Assembly (NCBI GenBank): GCA_012295275.1
Contig: CM022672.1
Location: forward strand, 28,437,972-28,501,971
Direction: 5' to 3'
Source of the DNA: Chrysomallon squamiferum
Lineage: Eukaryota; Mollusca; Gastropoda; Neomphalida; Peltospiridae
Length of the DNA stretch: 64,000 nucleotides
The notes under the pieces: model-generated
What the model was told of the DNA's origin: nothing
The model's input: only the letters and a program-made list of their open reading frames with translations
Databases searched by the model: none
Shown: piece by piece, positions 46,414 through 61,400 of the stretch
Numbering within the stretch: position 1 is the first letter of the stretch
Layout: the number at the start of each line of letters is the position of its first letter
Program-made: the position numbers and the translations under genes

Positions 46414-49400
46414 ACTCACACAATGGTGTTGTATAAAATATTAGTAAAATGCAGAAACAAAGTTTATATTTTTCCTTTTATTTTAAACTACATTTGTTTT
46501 CTAATTCACGGAGAAAATAAGTAACAATATATATATTCACTGACATAATATCTAATTAATTGGAAACAACTGTTTTTTATAAATAGTTGCAGAATTCACA
46601 TGAAGGAGTAAGGCATTATATGAATTAAACAAACTCTTAAAATCTCTGCTCTAAAATCAAATAAAATAACAATATGTTAAATAATTTATTTGATCGTTAT
46701 GATATCTGAATGAAAACTTTATTTAAACTGAAACTTTTATTTTAAATATACATGGTAAATTAAAAAAATATTAAATAAATTAATGAATGGATTTACCTTG
46801 TCCTCTTCTGGAAGAACTGAGAGAGGAGATGTGAAAGTCTTTCACTTTTGACGATGATGTTGAAGTGACACTTGTCTTTCTCTTCTGGAACATTGTAGCG
46901 TACTTCTACCTGCATCATACCCACACCTGTACCCTCTGCTTCTAGGTGCAGCTTGCCACCTGTAGGCACCTAGAGGTTAATTTAAAGAATTCACTTAAAT
47001 ATCTTAAATAAAATAAATTTCTGTGTATAAACATTGTTGTGTTGTTGGTTTTCAGATCTTCTAGAGAATATTTGTTACCTCCTTATGAAAAGAAAAGAAC
47101 AAACAATTCACTTCAATAATTTATATTAAGTTTATTGTTAAAATAAACGTAATTATGTATATTTGCATATAATTTTAGTTATATTTTATTATGTAATATA
47201 TACTGCATTCTAATCTGGCAGACAAGACTTTTCAGTGCTTCCAATTGTTGTGTAATAATATTATACATTTATTAATAAATCAGTGTGTATTGACGTTACT
47301 GCAGATTAACTGATGAACATTTAGACACTTCTCTTTCTGTTTTACCTGTGAAACTGACTTCAGAACAAAGGCATCCTCCTGATTGAGTTTGATTGATTTT
47401 CTAAAATCTTTATCAACTTCTGATCTTATGTTGCAAGTCATATCCAGGACAGCTGAGTATGTTCGAATGCTGTATTCAGACAATGCCTGTAATCCAATCA
47501 CTGTATCCTGACACATCAAAAAACACATTTTTATTGTCTAATATATAGTCATATGAAAAAAATGTTCTAAGTATATGTGTATTTTACCTTGTTTTTATAT
47601 CATATGACTATAGAACAGTTATTATCATTTACAACATGTAATGTGAAACATTACACTAATTAGGGTTATTTTTATTACATATGTTATTTTGAATTGATAA
47701 TGTAATAACAAGTAACAATAAATGACATAATGAAGCCATACAACAAATACTTAATTATTTGAAACTTTATTTCTCTCTAGTAAGATAATTTTTCACTATC
47801 TAAACATCACATATTGGCTAAAACTCTTCTGTTTTGGACAGAATTGTTTGCACCCAAAGCACAAAACCTAATAAATCCTATTAAAATGAGCAAACCTGTG
47901 TAGAAACAAAAGATCCGTGTGATTCTCTTTGCTGTATAAGCCATGCTGTGATTAAATTGCTTTCTTTAATCAAGCCCATCTCCAGGTATGCCAGCAGTGC
48001 ATAAGCTGTGGTTTCAACAGAAAGCGCTGTGGGTTTTTTGGTGTACCAATATGGCATCATTTGGTCCAAGAAGCTATCTTCACTTCCATGATTCCAGAAA
48101 GTTAATCCTAAGAGCATAGTTAATTAGATTTATTAATAATGGCTTTTGTGAGTCCAGAGGACTCTGTTACAGCTTTAATTTCACAATAATAATTAAATTA
48201 AAAAAATATTATTGAAATACAAACAAAATGTACCATCATTTAGCCATACTATAAATTAATTTCCTCCTGAAAATTATTTCTTAAATAAGGAAGCTGTGCC
48301 TCTTTTTAGAAAATAATGAATCCTCTCCTGATATACAATTTATTTTTTTCTTCTTATAATTAAAAAGTAATGAAAATGAATAATTATAATTGTACAAATA
48401 TATAAATAATAATTATTGTCTAAATTATTGTCTAAACTGTGATAAAATATTACTGTTTGAAATTTTAATACATAATTTTTTAACTTGCCATCAACTGTCG
48501 ATTTTGCCATCTGTGTCAGCTTTTCAAATGATTTATGCTTTTGAGGACTATTTGCCATTGCTAAAGCATAGGTTGTCATGGCAACAGCCAACGGTCTGTT
48601 TAATTCTGGTATCTTTGACTCCAGGTACCTCAGAGCCTCTAGACGTGTATTAGAGGCCAAATGCTCAGTCTGTGTAAAATACTTAATAAATAATTCAGTT
48701 TCACTGAGATTATTAAATTAATTATAATTCATGTCAACCACATCTTGTACTATCTACTCAGGGAGTTCTGTAAACAGTAAACAGGATTTATTTGCAAGGT
48801 AAAAAATTCAATAAAAAGTGTGACAAATAAATTAAATACCCCTTTACATTATTACCTTTTAGAAAAAAGATTACACACATTCAATTATTTAATGGCTGAA
48901 TTCAATTCTAAGGATTTTTAATACTTCCATTTAAATTAAGTCTCTGAATGAAAATAAAATAAGAAACTCAGCACTTACTGCTGGTCTACAGACACTCTCC
49001 ATCAATGCTATGACAACAAAAGCTGTAAGTGTGACATCACCATTAACTCCACCCTGTTCACAAAATCCAACAACAGTTTCTTTTTTAAAAATGTTCATAA
49101 ATATATACAAATTTATATTTAACACTTATTTCTTTATTTATCCAAAATTTGTCTAAATATCATAAATATTTTCTATTTACTGATCCATCCCTGTCCTCTG
49201 AAACATCCATTCCTTAATCTTTCTCTCATCCAACTTTTTACACATCTTTCCATTATTTCACACTTTTCATTTGACAATGCCCATCATTTAATCATCTTTA
49301 TTTCAACCACTGTTATAAAATTAATAACTCTCACCAACATTTCTTTATGTACAACCCAGGAATCCTCCACAAAGGATCCGTCAGGTTTCTGTTTTGCAAT

Positions 49401-52400
49401 GAGCCACTCAAGAGCAGAACAAACAAGCTGCCCATCTAGAGAAACTAACTGCATGGCTTGAGAAAATGTCTTCAGGACAAATGCTGTAAGCCTTTAGACA
49501 ATAATAATAATAATAATTATAATAATAACAACAACAACAATAATAAAAAATAAAGAAAAGTATAATTATATAAATAAATAAATAAATAATTTATTTTTTA
49601 AAACTCTGAAAATGCATTTTTAATAAAGACCTTCTAAACATAAAAATTTGATTTTAAACATTTTTATAAGTAGGAGTGGAAAGAAAATACCTGTCGTATA
49701 CATTCATACATTTTTATAGTATTAGTAATCTTAAAATGTATTAAATACTTGAACGTGTAATCAATTTACTCTCATTTTTGAATTATTTTATTTATGTTGT
49801 TGAAACATACCATGTACTTGGCTGTGTATATGGCCAGGTGCAATAAGAACCATCAGTCTTCCTAAAAGTAAGCTGTCTGTTGACACCTGTTAAAATAATT
49901 ACATAGCACATGTACGTGGTGAACCATTAATACACAGAGAAGATGTGCCAGTTTTTGTACCCTTGGCAGTTTTGTTTCTTATGCTTCAATTTCTTTCTTT
50001 TGTTTCTGTCAAGTCACAATGGAAATGTATTTGGAACTGCATTGATAGAAAAGACTGATTTCCTAGTATGTTGAAAAATAACATATTTATGAACATGTGT
50101 TCAACACCAATATTTTGCCTGTACTGTCCATCTCACTAATCTAAGGTCAATTTCACAGAAACAACAGAAAGAAGTTTTGATTTTTATAAATTAAATCAGA
50201 GACAAGTATTCTTTAGATCTTTCTTTATGATATTCTCCAAATGACACCTTTTTTCCATCATCATGAAACTAACTTTTAAACTTTTTAAACTGTAGCAATA
50301 TTAAAAAAAATAAAGATTTGAGTGATTTGTGGGCAAGTATTTCTTGCCATGCAATAATCTAATTTGATGTTGTTAATTACAACCATTTTATGTGGAACAA
50401 ATCAGCATAACAGGTGACTTAGTAATAGAGTAGAAGACAAGAATAAAGACTGCACAGATGATAAAGTGAAAGTGTGCAGTCATCGGTCATATCCTCTAAC
50501 TGTCTCTAGTACCAGTATTACACTGACAGTGTGAGTAGGCTTTATGATAATAGCAGTTGTAATTGTAGTAACAGTCAAAGTAACAGTTCTAGTCATTATA
50601 GTCACTGTATTTATAGTTAGTGTATCAGTATTATTTAACAGTGTTAGTGGTTTAAAACGAATGAAATGCACACTAAAAGCTTAATTAGCTGTTTGATTAT
50701 TAACATATAAATATGTTAGATGAAAAATGAAAATTCCCACCTTCTCTGATATATGTCTTTGCTTTTTTCTCGTTAGATGATGACAACTGATTGGTTGCTT
50801 TGAGATATCTCAGAATGTACACGTTGGGTGCCAGGTATATCAGGTTCTGTTCACCACATCCTGTGGGTAACCTCAGCATTGTTTCCACTCCCTCCACTGT
50901 ACCCTCCACTGTGGGGCCAAGTACATCTCCTGTAGGAGGAAACACGATACATAGCAATAGTTTATGTTTATTAAGATAATTGTGATAATTTATGTTTATT
51001 ATGTACTGTTCACTATTTCAGTTGTGGATAGTTTGGGGTGTATTTTGCTTGTTGTGAAAGCCTATATTCACTATTTCAGTTGTGCGAATATTTTATAATT
51101 AGAGTGATAATTGTGATACCTATGGGTCATTCTGTGTCAAATCACCCAATGGTTTAAACCCGACCGTCTCAGATTTTTATGAAACTTGGTATACTTGTTG
51201 ACTGGGATCCCACAGCACCAAATCTGAAATTTTAGCTCAATCAGACCAGTGGTGTGGGAGATACGGCCCACCGAATTTTGAGATTTTTGCCAAAAATGGG
51301 TGTGACCACCAACCTTAGAACCCTTATATTTCAGGAACTACTTGGCCAATCTCCATAAAATTGGTATTGTTAGAAAGGCAAAATGACAAGTATACCAAAT
51401 CTGCCATTTTTGTTTAGTTTGGAAAATATTGGAGTACCTTGACCTTTTGACCTTTGCTATGACCTTGAAATTGACTGTGTGGATCACGTGATCTTGAGAT
51501 GACCTTTATTGAAATTTAATCTCCCACATGTTAACTAAAACATATAAAAGTTTCCTGGGTGTAATATTTGTTGTTTAGCCACAATATAGATTTAAAAAAT
51601 GCACATACATGAAAATAACACCTTTTCAGCCATTAACATCTGATTAACTAAAACCTGAATGATCAATTCTGGATGCTAGGAATCACCATCTCTCTTGATC
51701 AACAAGTATACCAAGTTTTATAAAAATCTGAGACGGTCGGGTTTAAATTTCTTTTTTTGGGGGGTGATTTGACACGGAATGACCCCTATGTTTAATATGT
51801 AGTTCAGTAACTCACTTATGAATAGTCTGTATTTAAAATGTCTGTTATAAAAAGATATGTGCAGTAAACATCTCATTTTGTAATATTCATTTAAGCTATA
51901 ACAGTCATGATACCTGAACTAAACAAAATCTATTTTTACAGTAAAAAATTGCATAATCTTATGCTTCACTAAGACAAATATTTAAAAAAAAAAAATATAA
52001 TAAAATATAAAATTAGATGTAAAACATTACCTATAACACTGAGTGTACAGGCTTCTGTTTCTGGAATAGCTTCAACTGGAAGATCTAAATTCAGTTCTAT
52101 GTGTTGTCGATTTTCATCAGAGTGAACCTTGTCTACAAAGACAACAATGTTTTCATTGACTTATTTATAACTACTAACATAACTACATAACTATTTCTAC
52201 GTATTACTTCTAATATAACTATTATATTACCATTTCAACTTCTATTACTGTTGTATGTTACTACTAATATAACTACTTTGTTATTATTTCAACTACACTG
52301 CTAATATAACTACTACGTTACTATTTCAGTTAACTACTATTACTAATATAGATATGTCACTATTTCAACTACTATTATGTTACTATTTCAAGTGCTATTA

Positions 52401-55400
52401 TGTTACTATTTCAAGTGCTACTATTAATATAACTACCATGTTACCATTTTAACTTCTATTACTAATGTATCTAATAGTTTTCACTATTTCGGGTACTACC
52501 ACTAACATAACTAGCATGTCACCATTTCAACCAGTGTTAAATTACAACCAGTAATATTATTATTTCTACAGTATTACTATGATAATATTTTTGAAAATTT
52601 TAGGTGTGATTTTTTTCATTTTAATATCAGTATTTCTTTTATTATTAATATTACTTAGAATAACTATAATTCTCACTCAGTCATGCTTATTCAGATTATG
52701 CAGAGAACACTAGAAATCTATAAAAACCAAAGTGCTTTAGAAAATTCACTTTTTATTGAGAAGGAGACATTTCTAGAAAGATCTCTGATCAATCTCTTGC
52801 CACTTGGATCTAGCATAACCGACACTGTGTGGATTTTCTCTAGACCTTCTCCCTGGATCACAGAAAAAATAAACATCTAATTTGTTACTAGATCCTTATT
52901 ATGGATTCATCACTGGAAAACAAATATCTAGGTAAATTACTTGCATGTGAAAGTACTTTCAGATGAACATAATATATATTTTGTGATAACAGTTACTGAC
53001 TCATTAATTAGATTACTGATTCAGGATTTCAGATAAAAGTAGATATAAATTGAATTTCATTTTAAAGACAGATTAATTAAACCTTTTGTTCAGTGCAAAT
53101 TGTGTTGATGTAGCTTTTAAGATAAAATTATATTGTGGAAGGACTAAACTATTTGAATGATCTCACTTCAACTTTTAATGTTTTCTCCACTGCATCTTTT
53201 CCCCAGAGAGAGTACGCTGATACTTTAATTTTAAACTTTCCTATTTCCATGGGGATGACAGGAAAAGAAACAGACAAAGCATCATTAGCAGGAACATCAA
53301 TCTGTGCTAGTTTGTAATTATCTCCCTTTTCTCCCGAGTAACAGAGCCCTTCAACCATGGATACAAATAGATGTACCTGTATTATCAAAATAAATTAATT
53401 ATTGAAAATATGTACCTGCATTGTTAAAACATATAAATTATACAAGCAGACGTAGCTGCATTATTAAAATAAAACTAAATAGACACATGTACCTCTTTTA
53501 TTCAAATAAATGTATCTCACACACACACACACACACACAAGGGTTCATAAACCTTTTGGAAGTTTAATTTCCATGATGTTCCATGTTTTTTTTTTATCAA
53601 AAATCATAAATTCCATGAATTTTCCATTAGGTGTGCAAACCCTGATACATAAAAAATAATTTAGTGAATTAAAATGTGCAGTTTGCTCAGACCTTCTAGA
53701 AGACTGGTTCGTGTAAACATTTTCAAATTCAGTTAGTTTGATTAATGGCAATATATGTTTTAATTATTAATTATTAATTAGGATCTTATAATAATATCTA
53801 GGGAAAAAAAATAAATGACAGTTATTTTTATAGAAATCTTTATAGAGATCTTAACATGAAATATGCTGATATAGAAAAATCTGATGCAGAATTCATGAGA
53901 ATTATTCAAAGAAAAGACATATGATGAATCATGTTTTGCACAGGTTGGAAAACCTTGAATTTCAGTAATTTGTCCAATTCTGGTTAACAAACAAGGAAAC
54001 ATAAATCATGATAACTGTTAATCAGTAAATTCAAAACAGGAGAGCGGTATACTGTTAATTACATGTATTTGCATGCTACTGTTAAAGTATCCAAGATATT
54101 ATTATAAAGGTTTTTTTTTTAAATTGTCCTATTCTACAATGCACTTTAGCACAAAATAAAACAATCTATTTGAGCACTTCTTTATCATCATGTCTTTTCC
54201 TCCTGTAAAGCCAACAGTTCAGATTTTTTCTCCTTTTTACTTTTCCTGCAGCAGTTAAACATCACAGTCCACTCTCAAGATCTTGAAAACTTCTCTGCTT
54301 CATCTGCTGCTTTTGCAGCTTTCTTTTCCAGATGTTCTATATCTGAAATTAATATCTTCCTTTTACTCTGAGTCATAGTTGTATCCACTACTCTTTTCTT
54401 TACTCTTGTTTGGTTTTTTGTAAATTCCGGTCACAATATTGTCTGGCTGCTTTACATGATGTCAACATCTTTTCTATAATGTTAACTTTCACAACCAACC
54501 CGAGCACTCCCTGGTAGGTCAGCTCTTTTTTGTTGACAACCATCACATTTTTATTAATAACAAATCCATGCTCAACAGTGGCCTGACCAGTGATAATTAA
54601 TATCAACTTCATGAGTAACCATAGGTCAGCATAATTCTTCTTGTTGGCTAGTCATCATTAAAGAAGCAATTAAGTTAAGTTTTTGATGGATTGTAATGAA
54701 AGAAAAGGCTTTTTTGAATTGTGACATCATCCTAAAGAAAGTCATTGAACTCACTTTGAACCTTGTCACACTTGCTTTCTCCAAACTGCTTCATTTAACT
54801 AGATTGTCAAGACACCATTCCTTTCATCTCTTTTTTTTGACACTCATCTGCCTTTACAGCCATGTCTACTGGATTCAGGCAGAAAGTATTTTGCACCAAA
54901 CAAGTCTTGATGGAATTCTGTCCAGCAATCTTTTCATTAGTGTTGTCAAATATGTTTTTGCTTCCATGTGAAATTCAAGACTGTTTTTGTCACCACTTCT
55001 TTTGGATGTTAGCAGTTCTTTGAAAATCCTGCATGTTGAAAATATCACATCTATTTTTAAATAGCTCAGACAGTCCGAGTCAACAAATTCATAATTGGCT
55101 ATTTTAATGCAACTTGTCAATTTTTTCTACATTTCATTCTTCAGAATTCTTCCCATTACACTCACGGTTATGTTTTGCCAGTCATATGCCAGGCTGGTCT
55201 GTCTGATATTCTATCAGATATCATTAACCATTGTTTACTGACTGTTTGCTCCTGATATAAAGTCATGATAAAATTTATTATTCACATTTGGTCCAACCAC
55301 TGAAATCTGAAGTAGATGGGCAAGATTGCAGTGTTCTGTCAGTGAGGTGAAGTGAGTTAAACAATCTGCCACTCTTTTTAATTTTGTCATACAGCAAAGA

Positions 55401-58400
55401 CCAATTATGGCAGCAGACCATAATTTATCAAATATGAACTTTTTCTTTCAACATGGTAGGTTTTGGCCATGGTGCAGTCAGGAAACATGCATTGTCTTCT
55501 GCGCTTTTGTAAGAGTAATACAATGCCACGTTGTTAAGAGTCCACAGAAGTTCTGCTTTTTGTGTTTCTCTTGTTTTCAGAAAGGAAGACTAATATGGTA
55601 CATCTGAAAATAATAAACAAATAATTTATAATAATAGATATAAAATTGTTTTAAAAACATACATTTCATTCCTTGTTCTTCCATTCTGAGATAATTTGCC
55701 AATAAACCAACAAATGCAATTGTACTGATGTTAAAAGAATACTGTAGCTTAAATTAAAAAAATGTTATACAGTTATAAATATATGTTGTTAATTTAAAAG
55801 AATTACGTACTTTTGTTTTGCCTGTGATCCTGTCATATGTTCTTTCATTTTGGATGATTCAGTACTGCTAACACTATCCAGAATGCTGAAAAACTTAGAA
55901 ATGTTTCCCGCAGATTTGATTTCTGATTGCTTTAACATCTTTGAATGTTTTTTCCCTTCATATGGCTTAAAATGTCAGCCGACTCAAATTTCCAACAACG
56001 AAATTTCATCTGCAAACCAAACAGCGAGCTGAATGGTGATCATTTTAACACTGCAGCCTGTCCAAGCAAGCAGGTTGAGAAGTCCAAGCTTCATTAAATA
56101 TGCACTGCCAGGCAATTTAAATGTTTAAAAATATTTAAAATCTAAAGACATTTCAGCCATAATACATTCAGTGATAACAGATTCAAATAACAAACTATGA
56201 ACACGAAAATTTTGAACCAGATGTAAAATCAATGGCTTCTATCTTGTTATGTAGAAACAAAATGTATATCACAAAGTAGAATAATTGTAACTAGAGACTA
56301 TAAATCTTCCAGAAGTGTGTTTAAAAAATAAATATTTCTTGTTTTGATCAAACATAAAATGCATTTCTATTTCAGACAAAATAAATATAAAACATTTTTT
56401 AAATGAAAATTACCCAGACATTTCCATAGGGATAAAAAAAAAAAAAAACATTGTATTTCAAGACTTTCCACGTTAGCATTTTTGAATTTCCATACATTGA
56501 CAAAACATTCCAAAACCTGTGCGAACTCTGGTGAATGAACCATTAGTCGCAAGGCTTTATTTTCTCAAATGTTTACCAAACACAAATCTAGAATAACAAC
56601 ATCAATTATTTATTATGCTACTGCAAATTAGCTATGTTTTCTGTTGTTACGAGGATAACTTAACGAAAGTCTGAAGCAGCAAAACTTTATTTTAAACTAT
56701 TGAAGCCAAAGTGAGAAATGTGAGTTTTCTTTCTTACCATGATTGTTCTATTCAGATAGTTGTACACTGTCACTTGTACTTCCAGCTGTTCCAGCCTGAC
56801 TGCAGTGTATGGCAGATCAACATGAATAAAAAAGTTTTGGAATGCTGTAATGTTGTGTGGCTTTCCCACACAGAAACCATGTTTTTCTGACACTCCCACT
56901 GTCTCTAAGACCCACGTTGTGATGGTGTCTGGCAGAGTGAAATCAACAGCTGCTATTCCATTTGGTCTTGAAAAAAGCATTAAATGCAAAAAGACATAAA
57001 ATTCAAATTCTGAATTGTGAAAACATTAAAAAAGAAACGAAAATGTATTCTCTTTTCTTTTTAACATGAATTTGTTATTAAATATGTTCTAAAGCAAGAA
57101 TAAATCTTCTCATAAATCAAAAGTCATAATATACAAAACAAAAACTGTTATCACATATAGGTAAATGTATAAACATTATGCTAACAGAAAACATTTAAAT
57201 CATTTAAAAATGAACAGATTTCAAATTTAGATTAATTCTCATTCCTGTTAATATCACAATATATTCAAATTGTATATCTACCCTAGTAAGTAATCCTGGA
57301 ACCACCAGGACTCAGGGAAATTGGATCTTAGTGGAATGTTCTCAACATTCAACTCAGACGACTCTTCAAGGAAAATGTCAAGATTAATTTGTGGAAAAGT
57401 CTCTCCTACTTTTCCTATTCCTGAAATTTCAGAAAACATTAATCAAATATTTATATTAATAAGACATAGATACATTAGTTTACAGTCAAAAACATAAGTG
57501 ATTATCATCTCTAATGAAAGAAATGGTTAAGTTTCATTTATTTTTAATTCATACTTGAAGAGTTATATTATTTCTTTGACTGTATGTAAAGTATTTCATA
57601 TTGTTTAAATTATTGCTTTATTTAGTTTAGGTTGACTAAATCTTTTTGATAATAAAACATGACAAAAAAAAAAAAATTATTATTACAATTTATTTTAGCT
57701 TATCTAGGGATTGATACTTCTTTTTCATTACTTTTGTTATTTTATCCATAGAAATCTATATATAAAATTACTGATTAACTGAGTATATCTTTTTTTAATA
57801 ACTGTACTAACAGAGTGTTCTTTTTCTTCTTCACAATTACAACATTTTATCATTGAAAAACAATATCTTCAAACTAATATAAATAATTATGAAAGTTCTG
57901 ACCTGAAATTATATAGCACTGGTTTCAGTAGTATTTAAAAAAAATTTAATAGCTATTCTCAAAACTAGGTAGATATACTAACTTCCTGTAGCATTAGCAG
58001 CTTGCAATGCTTTGGCTGTTTGCTGACAACACTGGAAATACCGTCTAGCACATTGGTATGACTTTGTTCTTTCTTTTACCACTTTGGCAAATTTAAAACA
58101 CATCTTAAGTGTGGCATTCATTATTTCTTTTCCCTTTTGACAGCACAGAATTTCTAATGCACTTTCTAACAAAATAAAAAGTAAAGAAGTAACGCATTAG
58201 TCTCAGAGATAACTGTAAAGTTTCACAATGTCTCTTCGTAAACATTATCCATAGAGTCTGTTCATTTGAAAAAAACAATAATAATAAAACAAAAAGCGGA
58301 GCAAAATTATTTTTTTTATAAAATTTTAAATTTATATCAAGATATTTTCCTATTGATATTTCTCAAATTTAATGTTAACAAATGTATGCTAGGAACATAG

Positions 58401-61400
58401 TTATAATTTAAATAGACAGTCTCTGACTTCCCACTATAATAAACATTAAGAAATTATTGTAATAAAAGAAACTTACTGCCCAAACTTTCTGATTCTGCAC
58501 TTCGTTTTCTAACAGATTTTGTGGGACATCCCTCTTTGGACCTAGGCTCTGTTCGTAAAGCTGCATTTGTTAAAACAATCAGACCAAAGTCCTGAACAAA
58601 AGAAAATGAATAAATAAACAAATAAAACAATTAATCCCCACAATTGAAATACAAATACAGTCAAACATATAAGCATAAAATATATCAGAATATGTTTCTG
58701 ATAACAATCATAAATACTGTATACTAATTAATTCAGTTAAGATACATTTGAGTTTTACAACTGTATATAAAAATATTCAGTTAAAAACTGATTATTATTT
58801 ACATAAAAATATTTTGAATTATAGGAGTAGAAGTGACTATTTAAAATGTGCTAAAAAATATTTAATTAAATTCAGTTTATTTAATAAACTTACTTGAAAT
58901 GTGCTAGCACTGTCCCTCCCTCCACCAAGACCACACCCTCGATCTTGAGATCGAATTGCTTCAAAAAACTACAAAAATAATCAGATGTTCCTATTTTAAA
59001 CTGCATTTAAGTTTACTGGAAATCATTCCATTTTCAATCCATTACAGATATGTCTGTCAAATATCTGCATTTCTTAAACATATTTCATATTTTTCCTTTG
59101 AATTCATAACAACTAAATGTATCTAAAACAATTTTTTTTTTATATTTTTTCTTTAGTTACATGATATAGTAGTTATACATGTAGAAATAATAAAATTTCA
59201 AACTAACTGCAAGGAATCCTGTAAATCTTATTTTACCATTGAATTATAAAATCATTATTCAGATATGATATTTAGAAATATGAACTTATTTGGCATGAAT
59301 TACTTTTTTTATTTTGTATATTTTAAAGCCACTATGAACTTTTATCTGTTACATTTTGCAAATCCCAGACAAATCTCAAAACAGATGTTATCTACTGTAA
59401 CAAACTGATATATTTGTTACCTTATAACGAGACAGTGTTGCCTGTCTTTTCAACATATACACTGCTTTGTCAACAGCAACAAGACCAATGTACATGTTAG
59501 CATCACCTTGTATTCTCAGTGTTCCACTGTCGCCAGGCTGGAAAAAAGACTGTCTCTGAGGTGAATCTAGTGTAATATTTATCTGCAAAAAATAAAAATA
59601 ATTATTGAGAAATATACATGAGTTAAGTCATTTTCTAGGAAAAGTCACCAAAACAAAATGTTTATAAAATAGCTACAAGATTTACAGATTAAAGCATCAA
59701 TTTTAATTATCATTAAATAAATGTCACAAAAATAAAGTGGTTCTTTTTGAGTTTTATGGATACGAAATAAAAATAAAATTTAACAGTCTTACTAACTTTG
59801 ATTACATTTAATCTAAAACAAGGACACTTTTCAGACACTTATAATAATGTCCTCATGCAGATCTAGTTTAACACTATCATTCTTTTTAAATGATTTTAAA
59901 CTACTGACGGCTGCTGTGTGTTTGACCTACCTCTTGACCACACTGTTCTGTGATCTCAAGCCAGGTGGAATCAGTGATCACCTCGGGTTTTTGTGAAGAT
60001 TCACGCACTGAAAATGCAATAAGTCGTAACCCAGGAGACATCTCTTGTGTAAGACGAATGTAAAAATTAGTTGTTTTCCCTCCTAGACTGCTAGTCTGAC
60101 TGTGGTACACTATTTTACCTCTGGATATTCCCTGTATGTAAGAAAACATGTGATATCAGAAATGCATTAGTCTGCTTTGTAAACTATGATAATACAGTTT
60201 ATAACAAACACACACACACACTAATTTATTCACTGATATATAAATGCTATTTCGCACTATTACATGTGATACAAAAACACACACACACACACTCACCAAT
60301 AGTGTGATTGTATTAAGATCTGCTGGATCAGTGTTTGTTGTTGTCACAGTCAGAAAATCTCCAATATTAGGGACTGCGCTTGTAGAATCCTGTTTTCAAA
60401 AAAAACTAACAAACTTAACTTGTGTTTCATTAAAAAAATCAAAAAACAAAACAAACACACATTATAAAGAACAATGACTTGATATAAAATAAAATAATAA
60501 AATGTTGTTATAGAAATGTTCAAAATAAGCTCATTGAATATTTCTGATACAAAGTGCTAATTTTTCATTAGTTTTTCTAAATACAACCATCATTTATTAA
60601 TAAGAATTAAAGAAATATATTTTGTACAGAACTGTGTACAAAATGTTTTAAATATGTGTGTTGACTCACTGATGTTGGTTTAGCTTTAACTAACATGAAA
60701 GTGTTGGTAGGAGAGTAGTAGGGTACCGCCTGAAAATATGCAGTTGTCTGTACATCACGAGCCAGACCTTTCTGTTTTGACTTCACCTACAGATAAAAAA
60801 TTAGTTTATTATATCAAAGCACCAATATCACATGATAATATATCTACAGCATAAAGCTGTATGCCTCCTTCCACAATGAAACAAATTCAAACATATTGCA
60901 AATGATAAACACCATACATGTCTGTAAGCTCTTGTATTTGATGAGTAAGGTGATAATAATGTATGCATGTATTTTCATAAGTGCGTTTATTGTGCATCTC
61001 TGCATATAAATATGCATATGTGTAATTTTGTCCATTTCAGTGCATAAAAAAATGAAATAACAGTACCAGAAAACTCAGAGATTTTGCTTCAGCTGGTAAT
61101 AAGAATTCTAAATCCAGTCGACCGTTAGCTGCAGTTTTAAATATTTTCTCTTTAGCTGATCTGAAAACCGACAGTCTTATTTTCTTGTCTTTAACTGTGG
61201 CATGTGCTTCAACAAGAACATTCAGACCACTGGCTGTCTGGCCATTAGCTCTGTACACATCAATCTAAATAAATAACAAAACGTTTGAGTAATATAATAT
61301 CACATTTTTGTAATATTGCATTATCAGTTCTGGTAATACAGTATTCCAGTTTTGGTTAAATGATGTCATCACATTGGTTAAATAGAGTATCAACAGAATA

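Noticed and set aside
50480-50671. Thr/Val-rich 63-aa minus-strand ORF
   Set aside because: It is intronic and repetitive, and lies outside the collinear C3 alignment between the 50,741 and 49,886 exon edges.
53545-54002. Short minus-strand ORFs as additional C3 exons
   Set aside because: They do not match C3, would break the phase between the 56,738 and 53,376 exon edges, and look like random AT-rich frames.
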